Source: Gracilibacillus orientalis (GTDB lineage: Bacteria; Bacillota; Bacilli; Bacillales; Amphibacillaceae). Taken from it: DNA of 64,000 bases. Shown here piece after piece: positions 20,088 through 28,255 of the stretch. The translations under genes and the position numbers were made by a program. The stretch covers positions 1 to 64,000 of the forward strand of contig NZ_FOTR01000006.1 in the NCBI RefSeq assembly GCF_900114645.1, in the 5' to 3' direction. Numbering within the stretch: position 1 is the stretch's first letter; each line of letters begins with the position of its first letter. The notes below the pieces were generated by a model. That model worked only from the letters and a program-made list of their open reading frames with translations. It had not been told where the DNA came from and did not search any database.

Positions 20088-20168
20088 ATCCCGATCCGTA
20101 AACTCACCGTAATTCCTCAATCATTGGATGCTATGTTTCTATGCGGGTGCACTAGGCTTTTCTTATTT
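20088..20168 (-). repeat. Dispersed repeat, family 2, inverted copy ending at spoVM
   Basis: Read on the minus strand it starts AATAAGAAAAGCCTAGTGCA and contains ATAGAAACATAGC, GAGGAATTACGGTGAGTTTA and CGGATCGGG, a diverged copy of the family 2 repeat. Its first bases, TAAGAAAAGC, overlap the stop codon of spoVM. Confidence 0.75.
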
Positions 20169-20240
20169 TTTTCCTGAACCTAACAATGCTCGAATGAAAC
20201 CACCGATAAACCGTGGGAGCTTAATTGTATAAAATTTCAT
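20163..20240 (-). CDS. spoVM: Stage V sporulation protein SpoVM
   Basis: A 25-residue amphipathic peptide, MKFYTIKLPRF then IGGFIRALLGSGKK. SpoVM recognises the curved outer forespore membrane and anchors SpoIVA for coat assembly. Pro9 and the Lys/Arg-rich hydrophilic face are kept. AGGAGGGG stands upstream of two adjacent ATGs; the second (20,240) gives the family N-terminus and the better spacing. The tail GSGKK is one residue shorter than the B. subtilis form and unlike its FRKD ending; the stop codon coincides with the start of a dispersed repeat. It lies next to thiN as in B. subtilis. Confidence 0.95.
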   Translation of the reverse strand: MKFYTIKLPRFIGGFIRALLGSGKK

Positions 20241-20362
20241 CATACCCCTCCTCTTCACCATGAAGACATAATCTCATCGTTATCATTTCAACATCTTGAT
20301 TCTTATACAGCTTATGAGGATACATGACTATAATTGCATACCTTTCCATAATTCATAAGATT

Positions 20363-21025
20363 TTACGGATGATCCTCCTCCGTACTCTTTATCATTATTA
20401 ATATGCCATCATTAAATAAAAAAGTACCTTGTTCGTTAATTAATTGATTTGATATACAACGAGTACTTCCCCATGTGACAGTATAATTATCTAACGGATA
20501 ACAAAATCCATGTAAGGTAAGTCCCTTTACAATAGGGGTTAGAGGTATAAATGATACCAGTTCTGAGCTATTCGCCTGTACGTCGTACTCACCTGGCTTA
20601 TAAATAGATAAAATATTTTTATGATCAATTATTTTTGCACTCACATTTTTCTCTATGAGGCGATAAAGCATTTGAATATTTGCCAATTCATGATCTAGCC
20701 TACCAGCGGTTACGCCAAATAGAAAAATAGAAGCAGGATGATAGGAAAGAGCTGCTTCCACCGCTAATTCTAAGTCTGTTTCATTTTTTTCAACGGGAAA
20801 TTCGCGAAAGATATTTGCTTGCTGCTTAATAAGCTCTTTCTCCTCAAGATCAATCGAATCAAAGTCACCTATTGCAATATCAATCGGCAATTGATTCCTT
20901 AAAAGATATGAAGCACCTAAGTCTGCACCTATCCAAATATCGACATCATCCTGATAGGAAATTAACGAAGCTAATGCCTTTTCCGGCCCCCCGGCAACTA
21001 TTCCAATATTCACGTCAAACAACAA
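20363..21025 (-). CDS. thiN: Thiamine pyrophosphokinase
   Basis: A 220-residue ThiN-type enzyme that converts thiamine and ATP to TPP. Conserved parts are NIGIVAGGP, WIGADLGASYLL, IGDFDSI, EKNETDLELAVE and FGVTAGRLDHELANIQML, and the C-terminal binding domain ends in GTFLFNDGILIMIKS. The start is uncertain: TTG codons at 21,025 and 21,022 and a GTG at 21,013 all lie close to AGGAAAGG. A terminator hairpin at 21,041-21,067 stands directly before it. Confidence 0.94.
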   Translation of the reverse strand: MLFDVNIGIVAGGPEKALASLISYQDDVDIWIGADLGASYLLRNQLPIDIAIGDFDSIDLEEKELIKQQANIFREFPVEKNETDLELAVEAALSYHPASIFLFGVTAGRLDHELANIQMLYRLIEKNVSAKIIDHKNILSIYKPGEYDVQANSSELVSFIPLTPIVKGLTLHGFCYPLDNYTVTWGSTRCISNQLINEQGTFLFNDGILIMIKSTEEDHP

Positions 21026-21040
21026 CCTTTCCTAATTAAG

Positions 21041-21067
21041 AAAAACCGAGCATAACCCACTCGGTCT
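21041..21067 (-). terminator. Terminator-like hairpin just upstream of thiN
   Basis: On the minus strand ACCGAG, a nine-base loop and CTCGGT are followed by TTTTTC. It lies about eight bases before the thiN ribosome binding site, leaving no room for a promoter between them. It may end transcripts from rpe, or act as an attenuator for thiN. Confidence 0.7.
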
Positions 21068-21149
21068 TATTCACACTAGATACAAACTGCACAACAGTGA
21101 AAGTTAAGATTTGCTTTCTTCCGTTCTAATTATGGTTGACTGCTAATTC

Positions 21150-21640
21150 ACCAGCTGCGGAAAAACACTCGCTTTCCGTGGGGAACGCTTCAGCCTCCTC
21201 GGAAGCCAAAAACCGCTTCCTGTGGGGTCTTCAGACTGTTCCTTTCCCACAGGAGTCTCGCATTTTTCCGCAGCCTAGAGTAGTATTTTTAATGAAGTGA
21301 GAAGAAAGCCAAAAGATATATTCCATGGATTTTATCCTTTCAATCATCAATGAATCCTTACCAGCGTAGGCAGAATACGCAGACTCCTGTGGGAACAGCA
21401 CGGGCTGAAGATCCACTTGGTAAAGTGATTTTCTTTACCAAGTTAGCTGATGCCGTGCCCACTGCATAGAAGACACTGTGAAAACTTGGTTGAGCAGATG
21501 TCGCACTTGTGCCCTTGGGTAAAAGCGAAGTATTCTGCCGTAGCGTATTGCAGCAATCATCAAAATGCAGAATGGAAGGAAGTTCTTTATAAAGTTACTG
21601 CGCAGTTTATGTTTTATCTTCTCAATTATAAGCTTTCTTT
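21150..21640. repeat. Dispersed intergenic repeat, family 1, copy B (longest)
   Basis: Fills most of the 640 bases between rpe and thiN. It matches copy A over CACAGGAGTCTCGCATTTTT and over TAGAAGACACTGTGAAAACT through GCAGTTTATG. It also contains GCTGCGGAAAAA (about 21,161) facing TTTTTCCGCAGC (about 21,265), and a hairpin ACTTGGTAAAG / CTTTACCAAGT near 21,415-21,442. These inverted parts give it a MITE-like look. No transposase frame is present. Confidence 0.75.
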
Positions 21641-21667
21641 ATTTTTAGAAAGACGAACAATTTCGAC

Positions 21668-22315
21668 TTAATTTCTGATTTTTTGAATAGCTGATGCCCG
21701 GTCTTTTTCATTAAATATGGCACTACCAGCTACCAATACATCTACACCTGCTTCTGCACATTGTTTCGCTGTATCTACGTTCACACCACCATCTACTTCG
21801 ATTTCAAATGATAAACCTAGTTCTTCACGCCATTTTACAGCTTGTTTTACTTTATCTAACACTTCAGGTATAAAAACCTGTCCACCAAAACCAGGATTAA
21901 CTGTCATAAATAGAACAAGATCCACATCTTTAATTATCGGTTTAATCATTTCTACCGGTGTTGCCGGATTAATGACAACACCAGGCTTAACACCAGCATC
22001 TTTAATCATATGTAAATTCCGGTGTAAATGGGTACATGCTTCAACATGAACTGTTAAGATATCTGCACCAGCCTCAGCAAAGTCATGAATGTAGCGATCA
22101 GGGTTTTCAATCATGAGATGTACATCAAGTGTTGCATCTGTAACAGGTCGAACAGCAGATAATACTAAAGGTCCTATCGTAATGTTTGGTACAAAATGTC
22201 CATCCATCACATCAATATGTATATAGTCTGCTCCCCCCTTTATTACATCTTCAATTTCTTCTTTTAAAATCCCAAAATCAGCTGATAAAATGGATGGTGC
22301 TATTTTCGTACTCAT
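21668..22315 (-). CDS. rpe: Ribulose-phosphate 3-epimerase
   Basis: A 215-residue TIM-barrel enzyme interconverting ribulose 5-phosphate and xylulose 5-phosphate in the pentose phosphate pathway. It has PSILSADF, the metal-binding IHIDVMDGHFVPN, the HLMIENP segment, MTVNPGFGGQ and EVDGGVN. It begins one base after the rsgA stop codon, completing the rsmB-prpC-prkC-rsgA-rpe series found in B. subtilis. Confidence 0.97.
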   Translation of the reverse strand: MSTKIAPSILSADFGILKEEIEDVIKGGADYIHIDVMDGHFVPNITIGPLVLSAVRPVTDATLDVHLMIENPDRYIHDFAEAGADILTVHVEACTHLHRNLHMIKDAGVKPGVVINPATPVEMIKPIIKDVDLVLFMTVNPGFGGQVFIPEVLDKVKQAVKWREELGLSFEIEVDGGVNVDTAKQCAEAGVDVLVAGSAIFNEKDRASAIQKIRN

Positions 22316-22316
22316 G

Positions 22317-23198
22317 TTAATACCTCGGCTTTCTATTTTTTATTTCTTCAACAAATTGCAAATAGTTTTTATAACGATCTTCTAAGATTTCCTTATGATC
22401 TAAAGCGTCTTTAACCGCACATTTAGGCTCTTTAATATGCATACAACCTCTGAATTTACACTGATCTTGTAAATTCACAAATTCCGGAAAACAACCTGGT
22501 AATTCTTCTAAATCAATTTCTTTAAAATCTAACGCACTAAACCCAGGGGTGTCAGCAATTAACCCTTGCTCAAATGGAATCAGTTCCATATGTCGAGTGG
22601 TATGCTTACCTCTGCCTAAACTTTCTGAAATATCGTCTGTTTCCAACTGTAAACCAGGTATAATTCTGTTTAAAATGGAGGTCTTTCCAACACCTGATTG
22701 CCCTGCAAAAACAGATACTTTATTATTTAAATACACTGATAACTGATGATTCACTTCCTTATCTTTAGTAGAAAGAAACTCCACTGTATAGCCGATCTTT
22801 TTATAATAAGCTAGCTTCTCTTTAATAAGTACAGCTTCTTGATCAGTCAGTAAATCCATCTTAGTAAAAAACAATAATGGTTCGATCGCTTTGGACTCAA
22901 CCAATACGAGAAACTTATCTAAAAGATTAAGACTTAAATCCGGTTCTTTGACTGAGGTGACAATAATTGCCTGATCAACATTAGCTATCGGCGGGCGTGT
23001 TAGTTGATTATCACGTTCTTCTATAGCTAAAATATAGCCTTCTCTTTTGTCTCGATATTCGAAATCAACATAATCACCAACAAGAGGGGTGATCTTCTTT
23101 TGGCGAAAAATCCCTCTTCCACGGCATTGGACAAGACCACCTTCATATTGCACATAATAAAAACCACTTATAGCCTTGACAATTTTACCTTTTGGCAT
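22317..23198 (-). CDS. rsgA: Ribosome small subunit-dependent GTPase RsgA
   Basis: A 293-residue circularly permuted GTPase that acts late in 30S maturation. Order: OB fold (1-60), then the permuted G motifs with TKMDLL (G4), GQSGVGKTSI (G1) and DTPGFS (G3), then the C-terminal zinc site CKFRGCMHIKEPKCAVK (Cys, Cys, His, Cys). The start directly abuts the prkC stop codon. Known in B. subtilis as YloQ/CpgA, where it is also a PrkC substrate. Confidence 0.96.
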   Translation of the reverse strand: MPKGKIVKAISGFYYVQYEGGLVQCRGRGIFRQKKITPLVGDYVDFEYRDKREGYILAIEERDNQLTRPPIANVDQAIIVTSVKEPDLSLNLLDKFLVLVESKAIEPLLFFTKMDLLTDQEAVLIKEKLAYYKKIGYTVEFLSTKDKEVNHQLSVYLNNKVSVFAGQSGVGKTSILNRIIPGLQLETDDISESLGRGKHTTRHMELIPFEQGLIADTPGFSALDFKEIDLEELPGCFPEFVNLQDQCKFRGCMHIKEPKCAVKDALDHKEILEDRYKNYLQFVEEIKNRKPRY

Positions 23199-25187
23199 TT
23201 ACTCACCCTCTACATCTTCATATGATATTGTTTTTTCAATGATGATTTCATCATCTCTGATCACCTTATAAGTTGCTTCTTCATCAGGTTCAATCGTCAG
23301 CTCGATCGAAAATGTTGTATCTTCGGTAATCTTTTCTGCATCTTGATATAATTCAGAAATATTGTTATTCATATCTTCTACATAAATACTAATTTCTTGA
23401 GGTTCTTGTTCATCTGTTTCCTCATCAGGTTCACCAGTATATGGTACGGTAAATGATTCCGTATGAGTCATTTGTTTTTTCGGTTCTGGTCCTAAGGATA
23501 CCGTTAGCTCTACAACTTCTCCCTTTTCAAGCTCTTCATTCGCAGATGGACTCTGTTCAACAACATATCCTTCTTCCACATTTTCATGGTTTACTTCGTT
23601 AATATCGGCGGAAAGGCCCTTATCTTTTAAATATTCTGTTGCTTCATCCACATGCAAACCGTTCAATCTATTTAATGTTATTTTTTCCGGTCCTTTACTA
23701 ATCTCAAAAATCACATTTGTATCTCGTGGTACTACTTCTAATCCTGGAGCAGGTTGAATTTGTTCAATAATTTCTCCTATAGGTTGATCCGAAAATTCTT
23801 CATAAAACTTTACATCTTTAAAGTCGGCATCCTGAAGTATCCCTTCAATACGCTCGTAGTCACTTCCTACATAATCATCGAATTCAACCGTTTCGGGCCC
23901 TGAACTGACATAAACAGTAATATCTTTACCTTCTTTTACTGTCTCATCGGGACTCGGATAAGTTTCGATCACGTAGTTTTCTTCCACTTCTTCATCGTGA
24001 TCTTCTTCTTTAATTACATTCAATTTTAAATCTTCTAACTCTTGCAGTGCCTCTTCATAACTTACACCTGAGACATCAGGAATCACAACATCTTTCGGTT
24101 GAAATAAACTAGGCAACACAAATAATGCTAGTAAAATGGCCCCGAACAAGATTACAAATAAACTTGTTACCCATATAAACGTCTTTTTACGCTTCTTCTT
24201 TTTCTTTTCTTTTGGTTTTTCTTGTTCTTTACCATTGGTTACAGTTGTCGCCTCTTCATCAACAGGATTGTTCTTTATACTACTTTCATCCTTCACTATC
24301 GGAATAGCTTTTGTAATTGTATCGTCGTCTGATTCTGGAGGTTCAAATCTTGCTACATGTAATCGGTTCGGGTCTAGTGCATGTGTTAAGTTGTCTTCCA
24401 TTTCATAAACTTCCTGAAAACGATGAAAAGGATCTTTTGTTGTTGACTTCAATACAATATTTTCAACTGATTGAGGAATCCTTGGGTTAAATGCCTTCAC
24501 TGACGGAGTTTCAGATTGTAAATGTTTAAGTGCAATCGAAACTGCTGATTGCCCTGAAAATGGCAGCTGACCCGTTAATAATTCAAATAATACAATTCCT
24601 AAAGAATATATATCTGATTTACGATTGGCTTTCCCGCCTCGTGCTTGTTCCGGTGATAAATAATGCACAGATCCCAGCATAGAATTGGTTTGCGTAAGAG
24701 CTGTTGCACTTAATGCAATTGCAATACCGAAATCTGTTACCTTAATTTGGCCATAAGGATCAATTAAAATGTTTTGCGGCTTGATATCACGGTGAATTAA
24801 GCCATTTTCATGCGCATGTGTGATAGCAGAAGTAACTTGCGTCATAATTTCTATGACTTCCTCTACTTCTATCGGTGCATGTAATTGTATGTATTGCTTT
24901 AACGTCATCCCATCTACGTATTCCATTACCATATAATATATCTGATCTTCTTCTCCAACATCAAAGATATTGACGATATTCGGATGTGATAAGCTTGTAG
25001 CTGCCTGTGCTTCCCGATGAAATCTTGTAATGAATTCCTCATCATTTGCATACTCTAAACGTAATACTTTAATAGCTACTTGTCTCTCTAGAATGCTGTC
25101 ATTTCCTAGATAGACATTAGCCATTCCACCGCCACCAATTAATTTAATAATCTCGTACCGTTCATTTAATACTTGTCCTTCTAGCAT
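23199..25187 (-). CDS. prkC: Ser/Thr protein kinase PrkC with PASTA domains
   Basis: A 662-residue membrane kinase that senses muropeptides and cell-wall fragments. The cytosolic kinase domain (1-270) has the glycine loop GGGGMANVY, catalytic Lys40, HRDIKPQN with Asp134 and DFG (152-154), the same numbering as B. subtilis PrkC. A basic stretch and one transmembrane segment (about 336-360) lead to three extracellular PASTA repeats (about 366-570) and an acidic C-terminal domain. It overlaps prpC by seven bases. Confidence 0.97.
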   Translation of the reverse strand: MLEGQVLNERYEIIKLIGGGGMANVYLGNDSILERQVAIKVLRLEYANDEEFITRFHREAQAATSLSHPNIVNIFDVGEEDQIYYMVMEYVDGMTLKQYIQLHAPIEVEEVIEIMTQVTSAITHAHENGLIHRDIKPQNILIDPYGQIKVTDFGIAIALSATALTQTNSMLGSVHYLSPEQARGGKANRKSDIYSLGIVLFELLTGQLPFSGQSAVSIALKHLQSETPSVKAFNPRIPQSVENIVLKSTTKDPFHRFQEVYEMEDNLTHALDPNRLHVARFEPPESDDDTITKAIPIVKDESSIKNNPVDEEATTVTNGKEQEKPKEKKKKKRKKTFIWVTSLFVILFGAILLALFVLPSLFQPKDVVIPDVSGVSYEEALQELEDLKLNVIKEEDHDEEVEENYVIETYPSPDETVKEGKDITVYVSSGPETVEFDDYVGSDYERIEGILQDADFKDVKFYEEFSDQPIGEIIEQIQPAPGLEVVPRDTNVIFEISKGPEKITLNRLNGLHVDEATEYLKDKGLSADINEVNHENVEEGYVVEQSPSANEELEKGEVVELTVSLGPEPKKQMTHTESFTVPYTGEPDEETDEQEPQEISIYVEDMNNNISELYQDAEKITEDTTFSIELTIEPDEEATYKVIRDDEIIIEKTISYEDVEGE

Positions 25188-25930
25188 GGTGGCTCACCAA
25201 CTTTTTCGTGCTGATTTATAATTGCTAGAGTGATGTTGTCTTCTCCTCCACGTTCATTAGCTAAATTTATTAATGTTTGGCTTACTTCATCATCATCTGT
25301 TTGCATAATAATATGATGTAATTCCTCATCTGTAATTTTGTTTGTTAATCCATCAGAACAAATTAATAATCGCTTAAAATCATTCCAATCTGAATGAAAA
25401 ATATCTGGTTCTAAATCTAGTTCCGTGCCTAGAGCTTTTAAAATAACATTCCTTTTTGGGTGCACTTGCGCATCTGCTTCTGATAATTGTCCAGTACGGA
25501 CTAACTCACCTACTAGGGAATGGTCATCAGTTACTTGTTTCCAAGTCGATTGATTAAATAAGTATGCACGGCTGTCCCCAATATGGCCGATTACAAGCTC
25601 TTGTGCAGTACAAACAGCTACCACAATGGTAGTTCCCATTCCTTGGCAAGCACTGTCAGACTGTGCTTTATTATATATCAAGTTATTTACTTCCTTAATA
25701 GAATCTGCTAACCAATTTTCGATATTTAACTTTTCTAAAGGTTCATCCAATTCAGACCACATTTTTTCTACTTGTTCAATGGTAAGTTTACTAGCCACAT
25801 CTCCTGCTTGATGTCCACCCATACCATCGGCTACCACTGCAAGCAGCGCATTATCCCGAGGGAAAACAGCTACAGCATCTTCATTTAGTTTACGGATCTT
25901 ACCTTTGTCGGATTGATATACATATTTCAT
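25181..25930 (-). CDS. prpC: PP2C-type Ser/Thr phosphatase PrpC
   Basis: A 249-residue PPM-family phosphatase that reverses PrkC phosphorylation. Metal-binding motifs are visible: DKGKIRKLNEDA, ADGMGGH, GDSRAYL, DDHSLV and GGEDNITL. The start at 25,930 follows GAGGTG by six bases; a longer in-frame TTG start upstream lacks support. It overlaps prkC by seven bases. In B. subtilis rlmN separates it from rsmB; here only 20 bases do. Confidence 0.95.
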   Translation of the reverse strand: MKYVYQSDKGKIRKLNEDAVAVFPRDNALLAVVADGMGGHQAGDVASKLTIEQVEKMWSELDEPLEKLNIENWLADSIKEVNNLIYNKAQSDSACQGMGTTIVVAVCTAQELVIGHIGDSRAYLFNQSTWKQVTDDHSLVGELVRTGQLSEADAQVHPKRNVILKALGTELDLEPDIFHSDWNDFKRLLICSDGLTNKITDEELHHIIMQTDDDEVSQTLINLANERGGEDNITLAIINQHEKVGEPPC

Positions 25931-25950
25931 TTCAACACCTCTTCTCCCAA

Positions 25951-27306
25951 TCAACTATCTCTTACTAGTCTTGTCATGAAAAAGCCATCACTATTAATAT
26001 CTTGAGGGAAAATCTGAATACCGAACTCACTTCTACCACTACTATCCTTCAATATTGCCGGCAGTTCATCAAAAAATGTAGGGTCTACTCGATAATCTGG
26101 ATGTTTTTCAACGAAGTCCTTGATAACTTCTTCATTTTCCTCTTGATCAACTGTACAAGTGCTATACATCAGTTTGCCTTCGTTTTTCAACAATGGTTCT
26201 ATATGGTGCAGAATTTCCTTTTGAATAATTGACAGCTTAACTATGTCTTCTTTGGTTTTATTATATTTTATATCAGGCTTACTTCGAAGTACACCAAGAC
26301 CTGAACAAGGTGCATCAATTAGTATTCGATCAAACGATTGTTTAGCGTGTTTTTCCTGGAGTTTCCTTGCATCAGATTGAGCTGATTGAATGGATGTTAG
26401 TCCTAGTTCTTTAGCTTTTTTTCTGACTAGTTCTGCTTTTTTATCGTGCAGATCATATGCACTTACTTTCCCGTTATCATTCATTTTTTCTGCAATATGT
26501 GTTGCTTTGCCTCCAGGTGCACTACACGCATCAAGCACAGCCATCCCTTCCTTTAAGTCCATTAATTCTGCAACTAACATAGAGCTTTCATCTTGAATGG
26601 TAAATAAAGATTCTTGAAACGTTTCATCTCTTAAAATATTTCCTTCTTCAATCACTAGGCCTTGCTCAGAAAAAGGCGATAAGCTGGCTTTTATATGACT
26701 GGTTTCCAACCTGGATAATAATTGCTCCCTTGTGATCCGAAGCGGCTGTACACGAATGGATACTTTTTTATGTGTAATATTAGTTTGACACATTTTTTCA
26801 GTTTTTCCGATTCCATATTGCTCATTCCAACGCTTTACTAACCAAAGCGGATGACTGGTTTCAATACTAACTCGTTTCACCGGATCACTTATCTCCTGAT
26901 AATCAGGAAAACCCTCTCGTTGTACCGAACGTAAAATACCATTGACAAAGTTAGCAATTCCTTTATGCCCTTTTCGCTTCGCAATTTCAACGGACTGATG
27001 AATCACAGCATGATCTGGCACCTTGTCCAAATACTTCATTTGATAGAAGGATAAATAAAGTAACCAATTCACCCATTTATCGATCTTTTTGTTAGATCTA
27101 ATAAAAGAGTTTAGGTCATATTCTAGCGTAATCTTTCTTTGTAGTGTACCGTATACGATTTCTGTAAGTAATCCACCATCTCTTGGTTCAAGCTGATTTT
27201 TTTTGAGCATTTGATCAATAACTAAATGACTATATCCACCTTGATCACTTATTCGCATTAAAAGATCAAGTGCTATGTTTCTAATATTGTAAGTTTGTTT
27301 TGTCAT
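25951..27306 (-). CDS. rsmB: 16S rRNA (cytosine(967)-C(5))-methyltransferase RsmB
   Basis: A 451-residue SAM-dependent methyltransferase. The N-terminal NusB-like RNA-binding domain (1-140) is followed by the catalytic domain with CSAPGGKATHIAE, the DAPCSGLGVLRSKPD motif IV cysteine and YSTCTV with the motif VI cysteine. It makes m5C967 in 16S rRNA. The gene overlaps fmt by four bases. Confidence 0.96.
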   Translation of the reverse strand: MTKQTYNIRNIALDLLMRISDQGGYSHLVIDQMLKKNQLEPRDGGLLTEIVYGTLQRKITLEYDLNSFIRSNKKIDKWVNWLLYLSFYQMKYLDKVPDHAVIHQSVEIAKRKGHKGIANFVNGILRSVQREGFPDYQEISDPVKRVSIETSHPLWLVKRWNEQYGIGKTEKMCQTNITHKKVSIRVQPLRITREQLLSRLETSHIKASLSPFSEQGLVIEEGNILRDETFQESLFTIQDESSMLVAELMDLKEGMAVLDACSAPGGKATHIAEKMNDNGKVSAYDLHDKKAELVRKKAKELGLTSIQSAQSDARKLQEKHAKQSFDRILIDAPCSGLGVLRSKPDIKYNKTKEDIVKLSIIQKEILHHIEPLLKNEGKLMYSTCTVDQEENEEVIKDFVEKHPDYRVDPTFFDELPAILKDSSGRSEFGIQIFPQDINSDGFFMTRLVRDS

Positions 27307-28241
27307 TCGCCTAGTTTCTCTCCTACTGACATATTACTTCCAACACCGCGAAGAAAATCTGCTGTCATCATTTTTTTCTTTCCTGCTGGTTGTACTTCTG
27401 TTAATTCTATTGATTTTTGGTCACCCGTCGCAACAATGATACCTTCTTCACTGGTGTCAATTACTGTACCAGCTGACTCGTTTGTTACTTTGTTCGTTTT
27501 TGTTGCTTGATATACCTTCATTACTTTATCACGCCATGTTGTGAATGCAACTGGCCATGGATGTAATCCTCGAATACGGTTATAAACAACTTGTTGTGGT
27601 TGACTCCAATCAATTTTTTCCTGATCACGAGTAATATTTGGTGCAAAAGTTGCCTGTGTGTCATCTTGTGGCGTTCGTTTGGCATCACCAGAAAGTATAG
27701 AAGGAATCGTTGTTAATAATAAATCTGCTCCGACTTCTGATAACTTATCGTGTAATTGTTCTACATCATCATTGTCTTCGATAACGACTTCGTTCTGACT
27801 AATAATATCTCCAGCATCTAACTTTTCTGCCATATACATAATTGAGATGCCTGTTTTTTCGTGTCCCTCAAGAATCGCATAATGAATCGGTGCGCCTCCT
27901 CTTAGTTTCGGTAATAAAGAAGCATGAACATTAATACAACCAAATGTTGGGATGTCTAGTAACCCTTTTGGAAGCAATTGTCCAAAGGCAGCAGTGACGA
28001 TGAGATCAGGGTTTTGCTTCTTAATTTCTTCATAATCATCTTTAATTTTCTCTGGCTGAAATACGGGGATTTTATACTTCTCAGCTGCCACTTTTACTGG
28101 TGGTGGTGTCAGGACTTTTTTGCGACCACGAGGGCGATCAGGCTGTGTTACCACTAAATTTATTTGGTATCCTTCCGTAATCAATTGCTCTAATACAGGT
28201 ACAGCAAAATCTGGTGTTCCCATAAAAATGATTTTCTTCAT
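27303..28241 (-). CDS. fmt: Methionyl-tRNA formyltransferase
   Basis: A 312-residue enzyme that formylates initiator Met-tRNA from 10-formyl-THF. It has the start MKKIIFMGTPDFAVPVLEQL, the INVHASLLPKLRGGAPI catalytic segment and a C-terminal tRNA-binding OB domain. It lies 14 bases after priA; the def gene for peptide deformylase, usual between them in B. subtilis, is missing. Confidence 0.97.
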   Translation of the reverse strand: MKKIIFMGTPDFAVPVLEQLITEGYQINLVVTQPDRPRGRKKVLTPPPVKVAAEKYKIPVFQPEKIKDDYEEIKKQNPDLIVTAAFGQLLPKGLLDIPTFGCINVHASLLPKLRGGAPIHYAILEGHEKTGISIMYMAEKLDAGDIISQNEVVIEDNDDVEQLHDKLSEVGADLLLTTIPSILSGDAKRTPQDDTQATFAPNITRDQEKIDWSQPQQVVYNRIRGLHPWPVAFTTWRDKVMKVYQATKTNKVTNESAGTVIDTSEEGIIVATGDQKSIELTEVQPAGKKKMMTADFLRGVGSNMSVGEKLGE

Positions 28242-28255
28242 TTGAAAAACTCCTC

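Noticed and set aside
21150-21640. Possible CRISPR or tandem repeat array
   Set aside because: The inverted and repeated blocks are irregular in length and spacing; there are no spacers and no cas genes.
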